The notes under the pieces are model-generated. The model saw only the letters and a program-made list of their open reading frames with translations, was not told where the DNA came from and made no database searches. From Rhizophagus clarus (Eukaryota > Glomeromycota > Glomeromycetes > Glomerales > Glomeraceae), in contig BLAL01000160.1 of the NCBI GenBank assembly GCA_015698045.1, forward strand, positions 62,001 through 126,000: a DNA stretch of 64,000 nt, read 5' to 3'. Shown piece after piece: positions 41,332-54,109 of this stretch (positions are counted from its first letter, which is position 1; the number at the start of each line of letters is the position of its first letter). The translations under genes and the position numbers were made by a program.

Positions 41332-43380
41332 ATTTGTTCAATTGGTTTTTATAAAAAAGATTTTTTTAAACGTTTAGTTTAGTTATAAGCAAATTAAATT
41401 GTTTTTTTTTTTTCGTGGAAAGAAATTATTGATTATTCTTCTTGATGAAAAAAAATTTCCCTGCTGAAATCGACCTCTTTTATAAGAAAATGATTCAATT
41501 CTTTGTGCGAAGGAAAAAAAGGCTTGTACTGTATATCATACGAGTTATCGCGCATAAATGACAATCAATATTGCTATTTTCTTTTTTTGTAGTACGAATC
41601 TTTTTTTAGAAAAGGCTTTTATTAGATAGGCAATTATTTATATTACCTCTGAACTACGATTGTGAATCGAAAAATTCGGACATTAACGCACAATTATAAT
41701 AGTATGACAATTTTGTCTTTAATTTGTATATATTTGTAAATTATTGTAAGTTTCTATTTTAAACAACCATAATCAAATGCCAAGAACGAAATTTTATATT
41801 TGGCCTTTGTCTTTTTAAGAGCTGACGACTAAAAGTGAATAATTCACACATTCTCCCTGCAAAAAATAAATGAGTAAATAAACAAATAATAAAATTAGTC
41901 TCTTCTATACCAAAGTAAGCACGGAAGTTGACGATCCCCGTTCGGATTTCAAATAAACCTGGAGAGGAAAAACCGAACAATCGAATGATTTTTAAGGGTG
42001 AAATATTACATACAATATTACATAGAAGGCGTAGTTTACACACTATTATTATTGGCTTAACGTAGTTAACCAAATTAAGCAATTCCCTTCGCGTGTATAA
42101 CGTAATAATTTTATTGAATTGTACAAAATCGGAAAACCTTAACTATGGTAATATGCATGCTCAGCCTTCCTCCTTAAATCTTTTTTTTTCTCTAAATTAC
42201 GTTATCATAAGCGATTTCTTCTTGAAAGAATATAATAATAGAAGAATATTTATTTTTAGAATAATAATTTGATTATAATTCAAATAAACCGCGTTTTAAA
42301 CTCTTAAACCATAAATATAAGTAACGATATCAAATATACGTAACAATATCCACATATAATTATTCACTAGTGAAAAAATAAAATATAAATAAATATGTAT
42401 CATAATTTATTAATTTCTTAGTTGCTTTATTGTTTATTTGACAGTTAATTTCTGGAAAGTAATTATTATGTTGTTTTTTTTCAAATCCTCATTATTGTTT
42501 ATATCTTATCTTAAATCAATGAAAAGCTACTATAATTGTATAATTGTTGAGGGGGTTTTTTTCCCTTTTAAATTAGACAAGTATTTTGTTGTTAAACCAA
42601 TTAAATTACATTACAAAAATACAGTATGTCTCCGAGTATAAGCAACAATTTTTTTTTGGTAGTTTGAAGAACTTTCGATGTGAAAATTGTAAAGAAACTC
42701 CCGGAACTTCACAATTCGAATCTGACATAATTCGTTATTATAAGAAAAGCCAAAATAAATTATATTTATTTGATTATTTATTGTTTTTATATTACACTAT
42801 ATTTATTTCAGGTGCTAGGAGGTGATGATTGCTTATTTTCGGAGGGATGTAGTAATCGGATTATTTAGATATTAACGTTTAAGGAGGTGGATTTCGATAT
42901 CAACTTTTGAATTAATGTTGTGCATGCAGAAAATATTAAATATTATATTACGGTACGTGTACTTGTGCTCTGTGTAAAGGAGGATAAAGTTTTGCTTATT
43001 GTTATCCTTTACCCTATGAAACATGGCCAATTACGCATGACTTCTTTCAACTTTTAGTTGTAAATGTCGGACAAGAAAAAATATTGAGCGTACATGACTA
43101 CGAAAATTATGTTTAGCGAGATCTTTTTAAAAAAAAAAAAAGAAATGACGTTGTATTCATATTAATTTTGAGATATGAAGTTATTTTTGCAATGTTCCAG
43201 GTATACCGTATACATTTGTCTCCTGATAATCGTTGTTTTTCCTTTCCTTTAACTTATCGATGGATTAGGTAATAACACATCATCTGTCATGATCGTGTCG
43301 CAATATAACGAGAGCAACGGTCTGAAATTTGTGTAACAATATATACTTCGTCCCATTTCACAAGGGCAAAAGAGAAATGT
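41332..43380. other. intergenic, no confident gene
   Basis: Promoter side of the CBM19-like gene, then A/T-rich spacer. A 107-codon minus frame (41759-42082) and two overlapping plus frames (42438-42825, one containing FRCENCKETPG) show no domain and no splice-supported continuation. They may be chance frames or remnants. Confidence 0.35.
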
Positions 43381-43381
43381 C

Positions 43382-43945
43382 AACTATAAATTTGATCACT
43401 TGAAAATTTACTCTCTTTTAAAGAATATGGTAAGTTCTTAATGTTGCAGCTTTATATTTTATTAGCTGTTCATTTAATTCTTTTCCGCTGTGTAATGTTT
43501 GACCATGACGAATAATATTAAATCTTTATGCTTTTTTTCTTCCTGATTCTTACTTTAAATATTACCCAAAAAATCATGTTTGTAGCTCACGATTTAGTAG
43601 ATTTTGAGGTAGCAAAAGAGTCTTTAACGCGAAATATTCAAAATAAGTTCAAGAAAATTTGTGAATTAGAAAAAATGAACTAGTTATTACCGAAAGGAAG
43701 ATCTTACACGCGATGACGCATTCAATCTTTAGAAGCTTTATTACAAGATGCCTAGGAAAGCATGTCGCTCAGAATCAAAAGTTTTAAGCCCAAATTGGAA
43801 GCGGAGAGAGAGAGATTGGAACAAGCACGTAAACAAAAATCATCATCAATAAGCATAAGTTTAGATTTTGGGCTACTTCATGGTGGAGTTACTTATCATG
43901 ACTTCAAACTGAAATTGCTTAATTCGAATTTAAAGGGTTAGCTTC
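43382..43945 (+). pseudogene. coiled-coil gene, decayed tandem copy 1
   Basis: Truncated first exon ends just before GTAAG at 43431. After an intron of about 155 bp the second exon starts at TTTGTAG and reads HDLVDFEVAKESLTRNIQNK followed by a stop, then SLEALLQDA and ERERLEQARKQKSSSISISL. The splice sites and several peptide blocks match copy 2 at 44318-45190 (DYLKNYLISLKK region, ALLQDVQKSFSPTIKSLK). Internal stops show it is dead. Confidence 0.6.
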
Positions 43946-44317
43946 CTACAAAGAAAACCACGTAAGAGTTCGTTAATTTAATATTAAAAAAGTAATTGAT
44001 TCATGCATGCAATTGGTATGGCGCGAGGTGTAAATATGCACCGGAAAAATAACATATAATAGTTTATTTATGCTTAATGGGCTGATTAGCTAACACTTTT
44101 ACCGTTTAGAATAGCTGATCATGTGAAAATCATCATGTTACCGCCAATCCGTGACAAGATTGAATTGGTAAACGTCTAAACAGTTTTGTCTAAGAGTTTA
44201 TTATAGTTTTGTTATTTCATATGATTTTATAGTCCCAATTATTTAATATAGTTTCACATTTACTATGGAGTTTCGCCCACAACCTCTGTCAATTCATAAC
44301 GCAAGTTTGTTCTAAAA

Positions 44318-45190
44318 ATGTCAACTGTCGTCTATGAAGAGATAAAAGATCTTTCTTCAAGATTCTCTCAATCGATATCTAAAGCTGACTTTATTCAAAT
44401 AATTAGTTATATTAGTAGAAATGTTATTTTAACGCATATAAATAAAGCCCTGGCTTTTCTTAGAGACGAAGATAAAATTGATTACTTGAAAAATTACTTG
44501 ATATCTTTAAAGAAAACTAGTAAGTTCTCAAAACAAAAAAAAAAAAAAAAAAAGAAATATTACGGCTTAATATTTTGATAGCTGTTATTCAATTCTTTTC
44601 GGCGCTAAGTCATATTTGATAATAATAAATAATATTTAATCTTGGTGTGTTTCAAACACCACCAAAAACATATTCGTAGCTCATGATCTTTAAAACAAGA
44701 TCTTCAAAATAAGAGTGAGAAAGTTATTGATTTAGGAATATCTTTAGGTGAAGCTCAAAACAATATATTGGCGTTTAAAACTTTAAACAACAAATCACTC
44801 CAAGAAAAAATGTTCTTTTAAGAAAGAACCTTTGAGGGTTTAAAATATATACATAAGAAACTCTCCGACCAGAATTTCTCGTTAAAAAATGAAGTAATCA
44901 CTGCTAAAAGAGAACTTCTTGTCCGTGATATAAAAGCTTTATTACAGGATGTCCAGAAAAGCTTCTCACCCACAATCAAAAGTTTGAAGCTCAAATGCAA
45001 GCGGTGTGAGAGAAATTGCAAGAAATGAGAAAGATATTGGTGCAACGTGAGCAAGTATCTGCATCATCAGGCTTAGGTTTTGAAAGAATAGCTTCGTAGT
45101 GGAGTACTAGTAGTACTAGTCAAACACCAGTCACGACAGTTACTGATCGTGATGAAAAATACCAACCTGAAATTGCCTAATTCGAAGAAT
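44318..45190 (+). pseudogene. coiled-coil gene, tandem copy 2 (N-terminal exon intact, rest frameshifted)
   Basis: Exon 1 from ATG 44318 is fully open: MSTVVYEEIKDLSSRFSQSI, ILTHINKALAFLRDEDKIDY, then LISLKKT up to GTAAGT at 44521. The second part (from 44675) reads KQDLQNKSEKVIDLGISLGE, NNKSLQEKMFF and a stop, then LKYIHKKLSDQNFSLKNEVI and ALLQDVQKSFSPTIKSLKLK, in more than one frame. The product would be a predominantly helical coiled-coil protein; family unknown. Copy 1 lies 0.9 kb upstream in the same orientation, so this is a tandem duplication. Confidence 0.6.
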
Positions 45191-46285
45191 CAGCTCCCAA
45201 GTATGATACAAAAACTCGAATTAGTATTTATATTTAATATCAACATTCGGTTTATTTGCTTTTTTTTCTTCCTTAATTTTGAAATAACTTCTTAATATGA
45301 CGTATAGGCAATTCTCCTACATTTAAAATAGAATTCAAAAACTAAAAAAAAAATTCTTAAATGAATCTAAAACAAGATATTCACACTATTTCTTAATAAA
45401 AATTATTCGTACTATAATATATAATATATCGACAGAATTATCAAACATGTTTGATAATTCTAATCTCAACTTTTTCTTGGGCAAATTTTCTTGAGAAAAA
45501 GACCAATTCCTTCATCCGCTAGCATCCTATAAAAAAACTCGATACGATCTATATAATCTTTATTTTTAATATTTATAAAATTTATAAATATTAATAGTTA
45601 TCCTTACAATAACTATATCCACATATAGATTAAAATTATTCTTTTAATAATTATTTCCACATATTAGATGTTAATATAATCATTCTTATAGTGACGTTAG
45701 TATTACGTAAAATAACAGATCATGTGGAAAAACCACATCTTTAATAATTCTCAACAATTAATTAATAAACCAGGAGGAAAAATAATGATTTTATTAATTC
45801 TTGGCAACACATATATCATTATTATTTTCAATTTTTAAAAAATATCACATTCTTTTTTTAGAATAATTATTTCCCAAACTGAAATTAAGGTTAAATATAA
45901 CATAACTGCTACTTTTACTCTCAAGTGGTATCAAAAATTAATTCAAATCATCAAGATATCATGCAACTTATTAATAAAATATATAATAAACAATACTTGA
46001 CTATTTCTATTAACCTCAAACAATTTTCAGTAGAAAGTCAAGAAGAAAGAAAGAATAAAAACATTACTTCAAAAACCATTCTTTTGACTTACTTATACTT
46101 TTGTTACAATACTTGAAAACTGGCTTTCATCTTTAAAGGCTGAATATTTGCTATCCTCTTAGTCCTTATAGTTTCACCTCCAAATTGTAAAATTGATATA
46201 TATATCAATATAAATCAGAATACAATCAACAAATTGTATATACATTTCTATAAGAGAATTTTTTAAAATTTCACAAAATAATATA
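45191..46285. other. A/T-rich spacer
   Basis: Contains an inverted repeat ATTATCAAACATGTTTGATAAT near 45440-45460 (perfect 20-odd-bp palindrome) and otherwise nothing I can support. Confidence 0.4.
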
Positions 46286-47010
46286 ATGTGGAATAATATT
46301 GATGCTTTAATTAAAAAGAAAAAATTATGTTTTAGACTTTACAAAGTCAAAGTGCATTATGAAGACTTCTATAATAATTATATGGATAATCTTTGTAAAT
46401 AAGGCCACTTCACGAACGATCTATTAATTATGATTAAAAAACATGATAATGTTCACTACCTACCAAAATGGGATAACATTTTAATAAACAAAAATTACAA
46501 ATATTAATAATATTAAAATTTCAAATTATTCTATTTCTTCTCTCAAAATATTAAATATATAACCGTCAATATAGAATGAGATATCACATTAAAAAACTTT
46601 ATAACAATAATGACAAAAATACAGAATTTGATTTTGAACAACACAGCCAAAAATATTTAAATACAAACTTTTAGCTGAAAAACTTATAACAATTAAACAC
46701 CTGAAACGTCAATATTATTCACTTTATGGAGACCTAAGATAAAGTTTACTTTGTTTTGATGAACTTGAAACATTTTCACATATATAGAACTGTCAATACA
46801 ATGAAATATTATTCAATAAAATTTATAATAATTTCACTACTTCTCTTATTTAATAAACTTAATCTCAGTTTACAACAACATTTTACCAAAATTATTTTCA
46901 TCAATATTATTAAAAAGTTTATTCTTATATCCCTATTTTCTTTTATTAATCAATATACTTCTAAAAATAATACTTTAGAAATTATATTTTGATATATGAT
47001 CAATTAATTA
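46286..47010 (+). pseudogene. possible LINE ORF2 C-terminal remnant
   Basis: Plus-strand fragments in changing frames read KHLKRQYYSLYGD, then CFDELETFSHIWNCQ-like residues (stop in place of Trp) near 46755-46790, which resembles the Cys/His C-terminal block of LINE ORF2 proteins (ETxxHxxxxC). Heavy decay; no RT box is readable. Low confidence. Confidence 0.3.
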
Positions 47011-48260
47011 TGAATTATAGATAGTGTGCTGTAAATCTATTTCTGATGTTGAAGAAGGATGCAGTATAACAAAAAAATTAAAATCACATTTTTTTAAATT
47101 AAAATATAAAGACAAAAATACTTAATATTTTAAAAATTTCTTGTATAATACTAATAATTTTGTCAATTCTTCTTATATTAATTTAGCTATTTTCACAATT
47201 AATAATTATAATTTTATCTTTTTTTTTTTTTAAATAATTTGATCATAATTATTTATTTTATTTTTAGTGTGGGTGTATGGATAGATTATTCTTTCTCAAT
47301 AGAAAATTGATATATATATCTGGCAGCAACAAGATCAATCTAATAAATATATTCATGATATTCTTGGTAGTTAGTTAACTGTAGTTGGTTATAATATTAT
47401 ATAGTTTTTCTTTTTCACTATTGGCTTACTTTATTGTATTTAATGTAATCTTATAAATTTCTGTTTATTTTTGCTTATTTTTTAAATTGCGGTCAAAAAA
47501 ATTCTACTTTTTTGTAGAATGTAAATATCAGATTACTGAATGGGTTACATAATTCAACCCAAAATCTGATCAAAAATCTGGGCAATTATAAGTGGCTTAT
47601 TTGCAAGTTGTGACTCATAACAACTTTTAGTGAAAAACTGATGAATACCGAGTACTATCCAGACTATGGAGATGATTCTTATATTTTTTCAACAGTTCAA
47701 ATTTTTAATATTTTCTTGAGACATAACCATTTTTTTTAACTCTGTCATTTTATCTTAGAAAATATGACAATTTAATATATTAAAATTTTTTAAATCTCAA
47801 TCAAGATGAAATAATAAAATCACCTCCATTCATCAAAAATTGGGATGGCTTAGAAAGTGCCTAGTCAAATCATTTTATAAGAGCTATGCAAATTCATATT
47901 CCAGATAGATTTTGAAAATATAAAAAAGAAAGTTATTTTGCTTTTTCTTGTCTTTAATTTTCATAACTACACTCCTGAAAAGATTAATGTGCTATTCAAG
48001 AAATATCTAATCAACATGCTAGACTTTCTCATTATTTCACTTATAACATTTTTATTATTCACACTTCTATGATTACTTACTATATCTTTACGTCTCTATA
48101 TCTGCAAAAGATTAAAGCTAAATGTTGAAACAATGGATTAAAATTATATTAGGATACAATTATACATGAAAGAAAGAAGGTGAATTAAACTTATTTATTA
48201 TTTTCTTAATTTCTTACTAAACTTCATTTATTATATAAAAAAAAGAACAATATTAGAGAA
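47011..48260. other. A/T-rich spacer
   Basis: Low-complexity sequence with no recognisable gene or element. The stretch 47480-47720 is slightly less A/T-rich but shows no frame of interest. Confidence 0.35.
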
Positions 48261-48264
48261 ATAC

Positions 48265-49880
48265 ACATTACTGGGAGTCTCAAACTTCTAGGTGCTTCTG
48301 AAAAGAGAAATGTACAAGAGTTATTAACTGATAAAACTATATTACCAATATAAGATGAAGAAAATCCTTCAAAGGTAAATATTATTTAAGTTAGGAAATA
48401 TATGTATTTTCTATATACATATTCTCTATATATTAGCCTGAATTGTTGCAGATCAAAGAAAGCATTGAAGATGTTGAAGAGGGTATAAAGTTTATAAAAT
48501 AAAGTCAAGCTACAATTAATGAAGAGCAGTTAATAAATTTGTTGAATTCTCTATAATAGGTACTAGCAGGAAGCTAAATGATGAGGTAGAGGATTGCCTA
48601 AAAATCAACAAGTCAGCCTTTCATGAGATACACAAGTCAATCTCTGATTTTTCAAAGATGCAGTTAAGCACAGGAAGAATCATAAAAGATATTCTTCGAT
48701 TTTTGTAGAAAAATGAACTATGAGCAGTTAGCTTTTGAATCAACATTTGTTTTTTTCTTGTATCTTAAAATTTAATTTATTAATACTAAGATTCTATCAG
48801 TTACGTTTACTCATATATTATAGACTATAATGATGCAGAAGTTAAATTATTGTTTACTGAAATAGAATAGAAAAAACTAACAGAAGATCAGTTGGGTCTT
48901 TCTACAACTCCCATTCATATTGCAAAAGAACTAGCAAAATATGCTAAGAAGACTTTAAAAAAACTGCACAAGATTATAATGATACCGTATATTTAAGATG
49001 ATATTGAATATGATGCCCAACAACATTACAATATGGAATAAATTCAAACGTCAGTAAGGGTACTTGCAAATTTGTATAAAAATATGAACTTTCCTTTAGC
49101 ATAGAGTCATTATGAAGACTGGTTCACAGACTCACAGTTGCTCTTTTTGGAAGTTGCATAGATTTTTGTATGAGAGATATATGATTAGAAACTGACGTAA
49201 AGAGATCTTTTATCATCTTTTCACTAATACAATCACTATCACTAGGTATCAACTAACCCAATTTTTATCATATTTAAGGACTGATACGCCATTGTTAGCT
49301 TTTACTAACAGGAAAAATCATGTTTAATTAACTGATGAATGAAAACTAACCAGCTAAAAAATTGACAGAATAATCTATATCATTAACAGGATTTTTGAAA
49401 CAGGGGCAATTGAAACAACAAGATCTTTTATAAGTGTATCAGATAAAAAGTACCTTTTCAAAAATTTTAAAATACTAAAAACACTCTGCAATATGTTATT
49501 TGATATGATTAAAGAAGTGAATTATAAAGAAGAAAAAGTTAACAAACTTCAAGTATTCAGAATCCTGCATTTCAGATTAAGGATTCAAGTTATAAGGCTG
49601 TAACGTGCTAGTGGGTCAATTGCTATTTTCTATAATGATCTTTAAGTATATTATATAAGTGATAAATTTTTAGCAGAAGGAATTAAAGACTTCCTAAAGT
49701 TACTGGTCATAATATATCGATATAAGGTAAAATTTTATTTATCTATTCTTGCATATTTCTCTTTTGGCTTTCCCAATCATTTAAATTTTGCATATATAAG
49801 TCATCGTAAAGGATAATTTAAATATTCTAGGCATTCAGAAAAATAATGAAAATCCTAAGCTAGAAGAAATGACTTGTTAA
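48265..49880 (+). pseudogene. decayed member of a large Rhizophagus-type repeated family
   Basis: The best-preserved block, 48820-49090, reads YNDAEVKLLFTEIE, then KKLTEDQLGLSTTPIHIAKE, LAKYAKKTLKKLHKIIM, DDIEYDAQQHYNME and IQTSVRVLANLYKNM, with stops in between (for example after EIE and before IQTSV). Later fragments include HYEDWFT and a Lys-rich C-terminal part up to about 49870 (TVIVKDNLNILG-like residues near 49805). I recognise this order as a family with many copies in this lineage; function unknown. At least six in-frame stops or frameshifts; dead copy. Confidence 0.6.
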
Positions 49881-50179
49881 ATAAGTTGATTGGAGTTAGT
49901 CATTCATCACGATCATTTACATCTTTATCTAATATTCAATTTTTTGCTGATATGAAAAAACCCCTAAAAAAATTAAGTTAGAGATAAAAAAGAGAAGAAT
50001 AAAATGAGTAAAATTTACAATATATCATAATTACAAATCATTATAAAGTGTGTAACTTTTTATTATACAGAATGGTGTATCAGAAAAATAAAAAAGTTTG
50101 TATAATGATTTCATATACATTATTTTATTGCATTGCGCTGGATACTTGAGAATTTTTTCTTGTCATAATATCCTATGTA

Positions 50180-51613
50180 AGGTTACTTATCAAAACTAGA
50201 GAATTTTGGCATGCCAAAACTGCTGAAACTGCCAAAACTGCTAAAACTGTTTCAGTATTTCAGCATAATATATCATATAATATACATATAGTTTTGGCAT
50301 TCTCTATAATCTGCAGTTTGCAGATTTCTGACATCAGTTAAATAAACTGATTTATTAATTATCTGATTAATAATTTTTTTTTTAAAATAGTTATTTTTTT
50401 TAAAAAAAAATTTTTTTTTTTTACTTTTAAATAAAAAAAAGGTAAAAAAAAAAGATCAAAAACCAGAATTCAGAAACTGACTTATAAAATTCATTTTTTT
50501 TAAAAGTAAAAAAAAAATTATTTTTCTTTCTTTTTTTATAGAGTGTTAAACAAATACTATAATTGAGGTAAATGGAAAAGAGATCAACTTCATTGTTAAT
50601 AGAAACATTTTTAACGTTTCTTCTTTTATTTTTTATAGGTTGCTGAACAAATATCATGAATCAGACTCTGGAATTGAAGTAAATGAAGAGGAAGAGGTTA
50701 ACTTCATTATTAATAGAAATATTTCTAACGTTTCTTCTTTTATTTTTTATAGGTTGTCAGATGAATATCATGAACTGGATTCTAGAATTGAGGTAAATGA
50801 AGAGAGAGAGGTCAACTTCGTTGTTAATAGAAATATTTCTAACATTTCTTCTTTTATTTTTTATAGATTACCAAATGAATACTATGAACTAAACTCTGGA
50901 ATTGAGTAAATGGAGAGGGGAAAGTCAACTTCATTGTTAATAGAAACGTTCTAATATTTTTTTTCTTTTTTTATAGGTTGCTGAACTTTTGGTGATAGGA
51001 CAAATTTGTATTTATATGATAAAGGTAGTATAGAGTACTGGAAGTTATGTACTTGTAATAAGAAATATTTTAATATTTTTTTCTTTTTTTTGTAAGATGC
51101 CAAACTCTTTCTTTAGTGATAGGATAAGTCTGAACCTATGCAAAGATAATATAAGAGAAGACCAGGTTAAGAATTCTCTTAGTAATATTAAAGAAACATA
51201 CTAATGTTTCTTATTTACTTTATTTTAGATTGTCAGACTTTTAGTTAATAAAATTTTTTTATTATAATAAAATAAAAATATTTAATAAAATAATAAAATT
51301 TTTTTTGTTACAATAAAATAAAAATATTAAATAAAACAATAAAATAAAAAATTGCAATAAAATTTTCAATTACATATAAGTTTATTGAAATTAAAAAAAA
51401 TGTTATTTAGTAGTAAAAAAATCAAAATCTTGCCAAAACTTATATAAAATATTAGTATCAATTATGCTAAAACTATGTTGAAATATTAAAATAGTTTTAG
51501 CAATTTTGACAGTTTTGACAGTTTTGACATTTTGGCATTTTAGTGTTTTGGTACTATATAGGGAGTTTCAGCTTTTGGCATCAGGTTAAATAAGTTTTAA
51601 TAGGCAATCTTAG
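50180..51613. mobile_element. TIR element A with exon-like tandem units
   Basis: Its left end (AGGTTACTTATCAAAACTAG) aligns with that of element B, and the right end (AATAAGTTTTAATAGGCAAT) is the inverted counterpart. Both ends are rich in CCAAAACTG / CAGTTTTGA words in opposite orientation. Flanking 9-mers TCCTATGTA and TCCTGTACA agree at 7 of 9, an old target duplication. The core is a 110-114-bp array. Together with the clean 10-bp duplication of element B this suggests a Mutator-like superfamily, but there is no transposase. Confidence 0.75.
50541..50990 (+). repeat. exon-like tandem array in element A (five units)
   Basis: Units repeat at 97, 114, 114 and 110 bp. Each has a pyrimidine tract ending TTTTTTATAG, about 40 nt encoding a variant of LLNKYHESDSGIE / LSDEYHELDSRIE, then GTAAATGAAG and an intron-like segment with AATAGAAATATTTCTAACGT. 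Thus each unit looks like one mini-exon between an acceptor and a donor. The 90-codon open frame 50640-50909 runs through three units. Confidence 0.75.
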
Positions 51614-54099
51614 TCCTGTACAAAAAAAGTTGTTTCTTAGGTGTTCCTATTCTTCAACTCTTAAAATCATGAATTTTCCAATTACTGGTTCACAGATGGG
51701 TTTTTACATACATGTTAACTCTAATATAGTTATTAGTTATTAGATAGTTACTTCATACTCTTGAAAGCTGAAAGGCTTCTAAGTTGTTAGATAGTGTAGA
51801 TTAGTGTTTTGCTTTTCTTTTATCATTTGTAACCTGTCCTGTTTAATGTATTTTACTATCAGGATCCCAAACAATATATAAATAAGTATCAAATTTTAGC
51901 AAAATTTTACTATTAGTTTTACGCATTTTTTTAGAGTCATAATGTCAGTCAGTTACTAAATAAAGTAATAAATTACTTACCAATATTATCAAAATTTATC
52001 TAAATAAAAAAAGAATTTCATAATTATTTTGGCCTATTCTACACATTATTTTCTGTTACCTATTTCAGTATTGCTTAGGATCCTTTACTATCTGTATTTA
52101 TATTATTATTTGATTAATAAAGTTTGTTCTATTCCCTATAAACAAATTATTAATGACAGAATTTCCTGAAAGTCTTAAAGCTGACCAGAATATAATATAT
52201 TCCCAGCATTATAAGCTATATATGTTACAAATAATAATACTATTTAAAAATACTGTTCAAACTGATAATATTACTTGTGATCACAAGAAAGAGAATAATT
52301 ACCAGATTATAAATAAACTTAAAGTATTAATCCAGCACTTGTTTAATTATTATAATAAAAAAAATTTTGAAAAATTTATGTAAAAGAAGTTATCTAAGTG
52401 CCATTCTGAATAGTATCAATTTTTCTATCATAACTGACTACCTCAAAAGTACTCTGAAAAATTCTGTGATCACATGATAAATTTATAGATTATTTTTTAA
52501 AATTATTAATTAATTTAATGATAAAGAAACACATTTTGTTATATTTCAAATAAAACTTAATATATACTTTATACAGTTTTAAAATCCAATATATACTTGT
52601 ATTTTTATCTTCTGAACAACTTTATTTAAAATACCAAAAAGGATTTTAAAGGGCTTTAAATATCTCTTATTTAGATCAAATATAATATATAGTAAATTTT
52701 TTAACTTGGAATATTTTAGTTAATATTAATGCTATCAAAATAAAATTTATATCATTGGATTTCTTTCATTAAAATGAATCTAATAATATAAATCTCATCA
52801 AAATCCAATCAGTAGAATTTTTAAAAACAGGAATATATAGAATAAAAAATTTGTAAAATTACTTCTAAAATAAGCAATTTTTTAAAAATTTTATATGATC
52901 AATAAGCAAATTTAACCCCCTAATCTATTTATATATAGTTCAGAATCCTGATTTTAAATACTATTTTTAGCAAAATTCATCATTTTAAAAAAATATATAT
53001 AAAAAGCCAAAATAATACTAAATAAATTTGTAAAGAATATAAAATTACAGATTATATATGATTTTAAAAAGTATATAAAATTTAACTTCAAGTTTTATTT
53101 AAAAAAAAAATATTTTTAGTAATATTTTAGAAAATGATTAGTAAATTAATTATATGATTACAGAATTTTTTGAAATGCTCTTGAGTCTATTATCTCCTAT
53201 TATATAACTTAAAAATAAAATTTAATTGACTAATTTTTAATCAGTTAATTTTTAACTTTTAAAATTTTTCTTTATAAAAAAAATTTCATAAAAATTAAAT
53301 TTTGATAAAATATAATAAAATACAATAATTAAACATCTAAAATAATTTAATAAACTTTAATAACTTTTTTATTAAAATTTGTAATTTTATATTATATCTA
53401 GTATTAAATACTGTATATGCTATAAATAAATAATTATTTAGTTTACAGTACTAGTAATAAAAAATATAAATAATATCTAATAACAAATTACAATAATAAA
53501 GAAAAAGATGCATAATGAAAAAAAATAAAAGAAATAAAGTAAAATAAAAAAAAAAATGAGAAATAAAAGGTATAATTGAGGATGAAAGAATAATAAAAGG
53601 AGTAATCAAAAATAAAAAAATACTAAAAGAAGTAATCAAAAATGAAAAGAAATAATATAAATAATTAAGAATGAAATAATAATGCAAAAAGCAATCAAAG
53701 TACTAGTCAGAATAGTCTATTTCAGTAAAATTTTAATTTGTCGATTATTAAATAAATTTAATCTAATCTTAACTGAGTAGTATTAAAAAAATTAGCAATT
53801 AATTTTATAACTGATTTGTATAGTAATACCTATTATTTGTCAACAAATCAACCAGTAAAAATTAACAACAAATTAGTAAAATTAAATTGATGATTATTAA
53901 TAATTAACCAATTATTATTAATTTTTATGTATTTAACTATTTTTTTTAATTTTATATATAATAATTATTAATTAAATAAATTTTATTAATTTGTTTTATT
54001 AAAATAAAAATTATATATTAAATATTTAACTAGTATTTATCTATCTATTTACATTTACCACCTACTATCACCATTTACCATTTATTATCTATCATCTAT
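51614..54099. other. A/T-rich spacer
   Basis: Mostly low complexity. A 76-codon plus frame (52153-52383, MTEFPESLKADQNIIYSQHY) has no recognised domain. 53490-53700 is a purine-rich degenerate AAAGAAATAA repeat. No gene supported. Confidence 0.4.
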
Positions 54100-54109
54100 C
54101 AACTACCTA

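Noticed and set aside
41759..42082. 107-codon minus frame
   Set aside because: No domain and no splice-supported continuation; composition is compatible with chance.
53451..53687. Minus frame resembling a multi-pass membrane protein
   Set aside because: Purine-rich low-complexity sequence on the plus strand gives Phe/Leu/Ile-rich translation on the other; not evidence of a gene.
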